From assembly GCA_900549215.1 (NCBI GenBank), contig URNJ01000110.1:1-6082 (forward strand): a stretch of 6,082 nucleotides of DNA, written 5' to 3'. Below the pieces are notes generated by a model that had not been told where the DNA came from, searched no databases, and worked only from the letters and a program-made list of their open reading frames with translations. A program made the position numbers and the translations under genes. Of this stretch, positions 1 through 4,824 are shown piece after piece. The stretch's first letter is position 1. Each line of letters starts with the position of its first letter. The DNA comes from an uncultured Collinsella sp. (GTDB lineage: Bacteria > Actinomycetota > Coriobacteriia > Coriobacteriales > Coriobacteriaceae).

Positions 1-171
1 GAAGAGATTGAGCAATCGTGCGAAGATATCGTCTTCATAGGGATTCAGCCGGGCGATACGGAGTTTTACAACCCTATGTCCCCGGAGGTCTTTGACGCCG
101 TCGACGCCGTGTACGACGCCGTGGCCGCCAACGACTTTTCCCACTTTGTCCGCTTGGGGCAAGAGCAATAG
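1..171 (+). CDS. hycI: HycI-type hydrogenase maturation endopeptidase, C-terminal part
   Basis: Frame 1 is open from the window edge to a TAG at 169-171, giving the last 56 residues of a protein that starts upstream. The fragment contains DIVFIGIQPGDTEFYNPMSPE followed by a helix DAVDAVYDAV. From memory this closely parallels the C-terminal part of E. coli HycI, which has a GIQP segment, an FYYPM segment and a DAVETVY helix. HycI is the peptidase that trims the C-terminus of the hydrogenase-3 large subunit (HycE) after nickel insertion, a cytoplasmic step in formate hydrogenlyase assembly. The metal-binding Asp and His residues of the family lie in the missing N-terminal part, so activity cannot be judged. 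The formate channel gene follows after 39 nt, which supports a formate hydrogenlyase context. HybD/HyaD-type proteases share the GIQP segment, so another hydrogenase substrate is possible. Confidence 0.82.
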   Translation, partial: EEIEQSCEDIVFIGIQPGDTEFYNPMSPEVFDAVDAVYDAVAANDFSHFVRLGQEQ

Positions 172-192
172 GAGCGCTTGTCCCTGCTGATT

Positions 193-199
193 AGGAAAG
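193..199 (+). promoter_or_regulatory. Ribosome binding site deciding the focA start
   Basis: AGGAAAG lies 11 nt before the ATG at 211. The same frame is open back to a TTG at 178. The AGGAG at 170-174 is only 3 nt from that TTG, too close for a good start. The ATG at 211 also gives a protein of usual family length with a typical hydrophilic N-terminus, so it is preferred. Confidence 0.6.
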
Positions 200-210
200 A
201 AGTGATTGAC

Positions 211-1050
211 ATGGCAGATTCCAAGGTGGAGTATCCCGCTCCCGATTGCCTGGCGCCCGCCGCGATCGAGGCCAAGACCGAGGCCGCCGGCGTGACCAAG
301 GCTAACCTGCCGGTCGCTAAGGCCTTTCTGTTGGCAATGTTCGCCGGCGCGTTCATTGCCTTCGGTGGCCTGTTCTTTACCGTATTCTTGAGCGATAGCA
401 CACTCGGCTGGGGCGCCCAGCGCGTCGTGGGCGGTCTGTGCTTTTGCCTGGGCCTGGTGCTGGTGCTGGTGTGCGGCGCCGAGCTGTTCACCGGCAACTC
501 GCTTATGGTCTGCGCGCTCAAGAGCAAAAAGATCACCCTGGCTCAGATGCTCAAGGCCTGGGTCGTCGTGTGGGTCGGCAATTTTGTCGGTGCCCTGTTC
601 ATCGTCTTTTTGGTGTACATGGCCGGCATCTATAAGCTCAACGGCGAGGCGGTCGCCAACTCCATGGTGAGCGTCGCCGCCGGCAAGGTGACGATCGACT
701 GGGTGACGATCTTCTTCCGCGGCATCCTGTGCAACATCTTTGTGTGCCTGGCCGTGTGGATCGGTACTGCCGGCAAGACCGTGGTCGATAAGGTCGTGGG
801 CATTCTGCTGCCCATCGCAGCCTTTGTGGCTTGCGGTTTTGAGCACTGCGTTGCCAACATGTACTTTTTGCCCATGGGCGCCGTGATGCATGCATGCGGT
901 TATGGTGCCAAGGTTGCCGGGGCCGATGCACTCAACGTCGCGGGCATTGCGTTTAACCTATCCGCCGCCACGCTGGGCAACATCGTGGGCGGTGCGGTTC
1001 TGATCGCGCTCGGCTACTGGTTTATCTACGCCAAGAAGTCCGAGGCGTAA
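211..1050 (+). CDS. focA: FocA-like formate/nitrite transporter family channel
   Basis: This encodes a 279-residue inner-membrane protein, the usual length for the formate/nitrite transporter (FNT) family, whose members are pentamers of six-helix protomers that pass formate or related small anions. A hydrophilic tail of about 28 residues precedes the first membrane helix. Both family signatures are present: LVCGAELFTG at residues 86-95, including the Thr of the pore-gating loop (T94), and GILCNIFVCLA at 171-181. The central pore histidine is kept in GFEHCVANMYF (H212), corresponding to H209 of E. coli FocA. The gene follows hycI by 39 nt with no terminator between them, and a strong terminator follows, so the two probably share a transcript. 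Formate is the inferred substrate because of the hydrogenase context; sequence alone does not exclude nitrite or hydrosulfide. The start is ATG 211. Confidence 0.88.
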   Translation: MADSKVEYPAPDCLAPAAIEAKTEAAGVTKANLPVAKAFLLAMFAGAFIAFGGLFFTVFLSDSTLGWGAQRVVGGLCFCLGLVLVLVCGAELFTGNSLMVCALKSKKITLAQMLKAWVVVWVGNFVGALFIVFLVYMAGIYKLNGEAVANSMVSVAAGKVTIDWVTIFFRGILCNIFVCLAVWIGTAGKTVVDKVVGILLPIAAFVACGFEHCVANMYFLPMGAVMHACGYGAKVAGADALNVAGIAFNLSAATLGNIVGGAVLIALGYWFIYAKKSEA

Positions 1051-1072
1051 GGTACCGTCTGTTTGACGTTGG

Positions 1073-1108
1073 GCCTCCCGCGGGGCGTTGCCGTGCGGGA
1101 GGCTTTTT
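1073..1108 (+). terminator. Intrinsic terminator after focA
   Basis: A perfect 9-bp GC-rich stem pairs GCCTCCCGC (1073-1081) with GCGGGAGGC (1095-1103) across a 13-nt loop. It is followed directly by TTTTT (1104-1108). It begins 22 nt after the focA stop codon and should end the hycI-focA transcript, which means the molybdopterin enzyme downstream needs its own promoter or depends on read-through. Confidence 0.9.
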
Positions 1109-1156
1109 GGGTCTGGGGCTCGTTGCCGGGCTGTTGGCGTGTTGTGTTTGACTTGT

Positions 1157-1164
1157 GAAAGGGG
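1157..1164 (+). promoter_or_regulatory. Ribosome binding site deciding the molybdoenzyme start
   Basis: GAAAGGGG ends 8 nt before the ATG at 1173. A longer frame begins with GTG at 1155, but that start would place this purine-rich site inside the gene, so the ATG at 1173 is chosen. Confidence 0.7.
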
Positions 1165-1172
1165 TAATCGAG

Positions 1173-3290
1173 ATGGCATCTGCTGTGGAGCGTGACGGTC
1201 GCGCCGTGGTGACCACATGCGGGGGATGCTATGCCGATTGCGCCTTTGCGGCACGCGTTGAGGACGGTCGCGTGGTGGCCGAGTTGCCGGTGCCGGGGCA
1301 CCCGTGCGCGGCGCGAGCCCTGTGCGCCCGCGGACGGCATCGTCTGGCAATGCCGTTTGACGAGCGCGACCGCATTTTGCACCCCATGCGCCGCCGCCAG
1401 GATGGCTCGGGTTTCGATGCCGTGAGCTGGGACGAGGCGTTCTCGGATATTGCGGAGCGCCTCGCGGAGATTATTGACGAGCATAGTGCCCGTGCGCTGG
1501 GCATGACGCTCGGCGTGCCCTCGTTCGACCGCTACTGGGCGTATCGTTTTATGCATGCGCTGGGTTCGCCCAACGTATACGGTGCCGATGGTGCCTGCGA
1601 GGTTAGCCGACTTACCGGTTGGGAGCACAGCCTGGGCTATAGTCCCGCCTCCGACCTGGCGCATACCGACTGCATCATGTACCTGGGGCGTTCCATTGTC
1701 GATTCGTCGACGATGGGGGCCGTTGATGCACTCAACGATGCGCGCCGGCGCGGGGCGAAGATCATCGTGGTCGACCCGCGGCGCAGTGGCTCTGCGGCGC
1801 TTGCCGACCGCTGGCTGCGCGTACGCCCGGGCTGCGACTTGGCGCTGCTGTTGGGTATTGCCCACGTGTTGATTGCCGAGGATCTGTACGACCACGAGTT
1901 CGTGGACCGCTATACCACGGGTTTTGACGAGCTGGCGCAGGCGGCCCGTCCTTGGACGCCCGAGTGGGCCGAGTCGATGTGCGACGTGCCGGCGGACGAC
2001 ATCCGAGCGACTGCGCGTGATTTGGCTGCCGCCGCGCCTGCCGCTGTGGTGGATGCGGGCTTTCATGGTGGCATCGGTATCGCGTATGCCAATAGCACCC
2101 AGACCGCGCGCGCTATCTGCTTGGTCGATGTGCTGCTGGGCTGCATCGGGCATGCGGGCGGCGCGCTCAATCCGCCCACGCCGCTTGTGTTGGGCGACCT
2201 CGATCCCACGCGCTTTGCGACGCCGCCGGTGCCGCGTGGGCCCAAGCTGGGGTCCGAGCGCTATCCGCTCGTCGATCCCGAGCGCGGCCTGTGCACGACC
2301 ATCGGTCGGTCGATTCTTGCCGGTGATTTGCGTGGGCTCATCGTCTATGCCAGTAACCCCGGTGCGGGCTATGGCAATGCACAGGCTTGGTTGAGTATTT
2401 TGCAGCAGCTCGACTTGCTTGTGACGATTGATATTCGTTGGTCCGAGACGGCGCGTGCTTCTGACTTCGTGCTGCCCGACGTGACGTATCTGGAGGCCGA
2501 CCGCGGTGTGGGCACAGTCGTGGGCGTCAACGATTCGCGCGTGTTCTACCGCAACGCCGTGCTGCCCGTGCAGCATGACGGCACACGTCCCGGTCGGGAG
2601 ATTTTTGCCGGTCTGGCGCAGGCGTGTGGCGTGGGCGAGTATTTCCAGTTTACGTCTGACGATCTGACGGCTGCCCAGGTGGCGCCTTTTGGGATCGATC
2701 TGGACGAGCTCAAGGAGCGCGGCTGGGCCGATACGGGCGTGGCGCTGCCGTCGCGCACGGGTGAGCCGGTGATTCCGCTTGCCGGCGGCAAAATTGCGCT
2801 GGCAAGCGACGTATGGGAACGAGTCGGCATGGGTCGTGTGCCCAACTGGATTGCGCCCATGGTGGAGCCCGGCCCGGGGATGTTTCGCCTCATTAGTGGC
2901 AACCGTCCCTTTGAGTCGCACACCTCGCGCAGGCTTGCGGCTCAAGGTGCCGCCGAGGCTGGATCGGACCTGGATGCCGTGCAGATGAATGCCGATGCTG
3001 CTGCGCACATGGGCATCGCCGACGGCGAGATCGTCGAGCTCGTGAGCGATATGGGCCGCGACCACGTGCGCGTGGAGACGACGCCGTATCTGCATCCGGC
3101 GTGTATCTTTACGTCGGCCGCCCCCGGCGGACGTTCGTTTGGCGCCGATGCCGTCGGCGCTCAAGCCTTGGGCGTCGGCCCGCTCGACCATACACCGTTG
3201 CGTTGGGACCCGTTGACGGGCGCCGCGCTCACTCAGGAAAACGCCGTTCGCGTGGAAAAGATCGCGGCGCGCGAGGATAATAGCGATTGA
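1173..3290 (+). CDS. Molybdopterin-dependent oxidoreductase, PhsA/PsrA-like, substrate unknown
   Basis: This encodes a 705-residue catalytic subunit of the DMSO-reductase superfamily. The N-terminus holds a [4Fe-4S] motif C16-x2-C19-x3-C23-x27-C51. It is followed by R53, where many relatives carry the Lys thought to relay electrons to the cofactor; Arg is known in NarG-type enzymes. C142, in GACEVSR, sits where the protein ligand of Mo/W is expected and is close in number to Sec140 of E. coli FdhH. Middle and late motifs also fit the family: IIVVDPRR, FHGGIGIAYANSTQTARA, a TYLEADRG segment, and a C-terminal dinucleotide-binding domain beginning near LISGNRPFESHTSRR. I see no twin-arginine or Sec signal, so the enzyme is probably cytoplasmic. 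No iron-sulfur or membrane-anchor partner gene is visible. The VRGQNN segment expected of formate dehydrogenases is absent, so formate oxidation is unlikely. The stop is TGA. Confidence 0.85.
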   Translation: MASAVERDGRAVVTTCGGCYADCAFAARVEDGRVVAELPVPGHPCAARALCARGRHRLAMPFDERDRILHPMRRRQDGSGFDAVSWDEAFSDIAERLAEIIDEHSARALGMTLGVPSFDRYWAYRFMHALGSPNVYGADGACEVSRLTGWEHSLGYSPASDLAHTDCIMYLGRSIVDSSTMGAVDALNDARRRGAKIIVVDPRRSGSAALADRWLRVRPGCDLALLLGIAHVLIAEDLYDHEFVDRYTTGFDELAQAARPWTPEWAESMCDVPADDIRATARDLAAAAPAAVVDAGFHGGIGIAYANSTQTARAICLVDVLLGCIGHAGGALNPPTPLVLGDLDPTRFATPPVPRGPKLGSERYPLVDPERGLCTTIGRSILAGDLRGLIVYASNPGAGYGNAQAWLSILQQLDLLVTIDIRWSETARASDFVLPDVTYLEADRGVGTVVGVNDSRVFYRNAVLPVQHDGTRPGREIFAGLAQACGVGEYFQFTSDDLTAAQVAPFGIDLDELKERGWADTGVALPSRTGEPVIPLAGGKIALASDVWERVGMGRVPNWIAPMVEPGPGMFRLISGNRPFESHTSRRLAAQGAAEAGSDLDAVQMNADAAAHMGIADGEIVELVSDMGRDHVRVETTPYLHPACIFTSAAPGGRSFGADAVGAQALGVGPLDHTPLRWDPLTGAALTQENAVRVEKIAAREDNSD

Positions 3291-3295
3291 TTGAC

Positions 3296-3316
3296 TCAGC
3301 CGATCGAATTGGCTGA
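3296..3316 (+). promoter_or_regulatory. Hairpin in the selA leader (weak terminator, attenuator or SECIS-like)
   Basis: TCAGCCGAT (3296-3304) pairs with ATTGGCTGA (3308-3316) over 9 bp, including one G-U pair, with a CGA loop. It starts 5 nt after the molybdoenzyme TGA. The following TTGTTTG (3317-3323) is a broken T tract, so termination would be weak. In E. coli a SECIS-like element in the selAB mRNA leader binds SelB and limits selA expression. The position here fits such a role, but I do not see the GGU-type apical loop of E. coli SECIS elements. Confidence 0.4.
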
Positions 3317-3324
3317 TTGTTTGA

Positions 3325-3334
3325 CGTTCGAACG
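3325..3334. promoter_or_regulatory. Perfect 10-bp palindrome, possible operator
   Basis: CGTTCGAACG is a perfect palindrome in the selA leader, 32 nt before the start codon. It is short, matches no regulator site I recognise, and partly overlaps the second direct-repeat copy. Confidence 0.25.
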
Positions 3335-3354
3335 ATTGATTCACCTTTGGTTTT

Positions 3355-3360
3355 GAAAGG
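3355..3360 (+). promoter_or_regulatory. Ribosome binding site of selA
   Basis: GAAAGG ends 6 nt before the ATG at 3367. It supports that start over the in-frame Met codon at 3385. Confidence 0.7.
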
Positions 3361-3366
3361 CCGCAC

Positions 3367-4824
3367 ATGAGCGATAGCCAGAACATGTCCGATGAGGTAC
3401 GCGCCCGCCTTCGCGCTATTCCTTCCGTCAACGAGCTGCTTGCCGAGTGGCCGGTGGTGAAGGCGGCGGGGGAGACCTGCGACGCGGTGGTGCATGCCGC
3501 CGTCACGGCCGAGCTCGACGAGGAGCGCGCCGCCATTCGCGCCGGCGCCGCCCCGCGCTCTAAGCGCGACCTGGCTTCGGCCATCGAGTGGCGTGCGCAT
3601 CGCTCTGCGCTGCCGAGCCTGCGCCCAGCAGTTAATGCCACGGGTGTGGTCATCCATACCAACTTGGGCCGCGCCCCGCTCGCGGAGTCGGTCGCCAAGG
3701 CCGTGGCCGAGGTTGCGCGCGGGTACAGCACGCTCGAGTACAGTGTGGACACTTGTTCGCGCGGGTCGCGCAAGGAGCACGCCGCGCAGCTGATCCGCTC
3801 GCTCACCGGTGCCGAGGACGCGCTCGTGGTCAACAACAACGCCGCCGCGGTACTGCTGGTGCTGGCGACCCATGCCGCAGGCAAGGAGGTTATCGTCAGC
3901 CGCGGCGAGCTTGTCGAGATCGGCGGCAGCTTCCGCATCCCCGATGTCATGGCGGCTTCGGGCGCCAAACTCGTCGAGGTCGGCGCCACCAACCGCACGC
4001 ATTTGGACGACTATGAGCGCGCCATCACGCCCGATACGGCGATGATCCTCAAGGTCCATCCTTCCAACTATCGCATCGAGGGCTTTCACGAGGAGGTGGG
4101 CTCTCGGGAGCTTGCCGCTCTGGCCCACAAGCATGGCCTGCTGTTCTACGAGGACCAGGGGTCGGGCGCGCTGTTGCCCGACGACATCTTGGTGCGCGGA
4201 GGCGAAGAAACCACGCCGGCTTCGGTCGCGGCGGGGCTCGATTTGGTGTCGTGCTCGGGCGATAAACTGCTCGGTGCCGCACAAGCGGGCATTATCATGG
4301 GCCGTCGCAATCTGGTCCAGGCCTGTGGGTCACATCCGCTTATGCGCGCCCTGCGCCCGGGCAAGCTCGCGCTGACGGCGCTCGAGGCCACGCTGCGTAT
4401 CTACATGGACGGCGCCGATGTTGCCCATCGCGATATTCCGGTGCTCAGCATGCTTACGCTGCCGCAGGCCCATTTGGAGCGACGTGCCCGCAAGCTGCGC
4501 GATCGTATGGTCGCCGGGCTCGATAAGGCTGGCTACCCGTGTGCCGTTCAGGTTGAGATCGTCGAGGAATCGTCGACCCCTGGTGGCGGCTCGCTGCCTA
4601 CCGTGGAGCTGCCCACCATGTGCGTTGCCGTGCGCCTCGTCGATGAGCGTCTTTCCGTTGACGCACTCAAGCGCTCGCTCGTCCAAGATTTCGACACGCC
4701 GGTCGTCACGCGCGCCTCGCACGATCGCGTCCTGTTTGACGTGCGCACACTCGTGGGTGACCGCGATATCGAGACGGCGGCATCGACGCTCGTCGCGTGC
4801 GTTGAGAAGGCGATTGCTCGATGA
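3367..4824 (+). CDS. selA: L-seryl-tRNA(Sec) selenium transferase (SelA)
   Basis: This encodes a complete 485-residue PLP enzyme that converts seryl-tRNA(Sec) to selenocysteyl-tRNA(Sec) using selenophosphate, in the cytoplasm. It is slightly longer than the roughly 463 residues of E. coli SelA. The N-terminal domain carries the family's LRAIPSVNELL segment (residues 15-25). The catalytic domain shows NATGVVIHTNLGRAPL (90-105), a YSTLEY segment, and the PLP-lysine motif SGDKLLGAAQAGII with K300 as the probable Schiff-base lysine. The C-terminal domain has the usual SSTPGGGSLPTVELPT segment. All these argue for a working enzyme. The gene overlaps selB by 4 nt, so the two are probably co-transcribed and translationally coupled. 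The archaeal/eukaryotic SepSecS route uses a different enzyme, so the call is firm. Confidence 0.96.
   Translation: MSDSQNMSDEVRARLRAIPSVNELLAEWPVVKAAGETCDAVVHAAVTAELDEERAAIRAGAAPRSKRDLASAIEWRAHRSALPSLRPAVNATGVVIHTNLGRAPLAESVAKAVAEVARGYSTLEYSVDTCSRGSRKEHAAQLIRSLTGAEDALVVNNNAAAVLLVLATHAAGKEVIVSRGELVEIGGSFRIPDVMAASGAKLVEVGATNRTHLDDYERAITPDTAMILKVHPSNYRIEGFHEEVGSRELAALAHKHGLLFYEDQGSGALLPDDILVRGGEETTPASVAAGLDLVSCSGDKLLGAAQAGIIMGRRNLVQACGSHPLMRALRPGKLALTALEATLRIYMDGADVAHRDIPVLSMLTLPQAHLERRARKLRDRMVAGLDKAGYPCAVQVEIVEESSTPGGGSLPTVELPTMCVAVRLVDERLSVDALKRSLVQDFDTPVVTRASHDRVLFDVRTLVGDRDIETAASTLVACVEKAIAR

Larger units (their letters stand above)
3284..3344 (+). repeat. Short direct repeat pair flanking the selA leader hairpin
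   Basis: CGATTGATTGAC (3284-3295) and CGATTGATTCAC (3333-3344) match at 11 of 12 positions and sit either side of the hairpin, with starts 49 nt apart. The first copy overlaps the last codons of the molybdoenzyme. They could be paired protein-binding sites or chance. Confidence 0.35.
3291..3366 (+). other. Structured selA leader region
   Basis: These 76 nt between the molybdoenzyme stop and the selA start are visibly more AT-rich than the flanking genes. They hold a 9-bp hairpin, a 10-bp palindrome, one copy of a 12-nt direct repeat whose partner overlaps the preceding stop codon, and a TTGACT at 3291-3296. With an 18-nt spacer the TTGACT faces GATTGT (3315-3320), a poor -10 match, so I do not call a promoter. 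The region could carry a promoter or post-transcriptional control for selAB. Confidence 0.5.

Noticed and set aside
178..210. An 11-residue N-terminal extension of FocA from TTG 178
   Set aside because: The only ribosome-site-like sequence is 3 nt from the TTG, whereas ATG 211 has an AGGAAAG at usable distance and gives the normal family length.
454..474. CTGGTG tandem repeat inside focA
   Set aside because: Three short units simply encode Leu-Val pairs in a membrane helix; no sign of a functional repeat.
1155..1172. A 6-residue N-terminal extension of the molybdoenzyme from GTG 1155
   Set aside because: The GAAAGGGG ribosome site at 1157-1164 fits the ATG at 1173 and would lie inside the gene if GTG were used.
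1173..3290. Calling the molybdoenzyme a formate dehydrogenase because of its neighbours
   Set aside because: It lacks the formate dehydrogenase VRGQNN-type segment and the His after the Mo ligand (Glu143 follows Cys142), so context alone is not enough.
3288..3356. The molybdoenzyme TGA as a Sec codon, with reading continuing 21 codons to a second TGA and the hairpin acting as SECIS
   Set aside because: The protein already ends where the family's C-terminal domain ends, the extension resembles nothing, and the hairpin is too close to the TGA with the wrong loop for a standard bacterial SECIS.
1026..3998. A 990-codon open frame on the minus strand, opposite the molybdoenzyme and the start of selA
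   Set aside because: It is antisense to two genes with clear family motifs. Its translation is rich in Arg, His, Ala and Thr with no recognisable domain, the usual shadow of GC-biased codons, and it spans a terminator and two intergenic regions.
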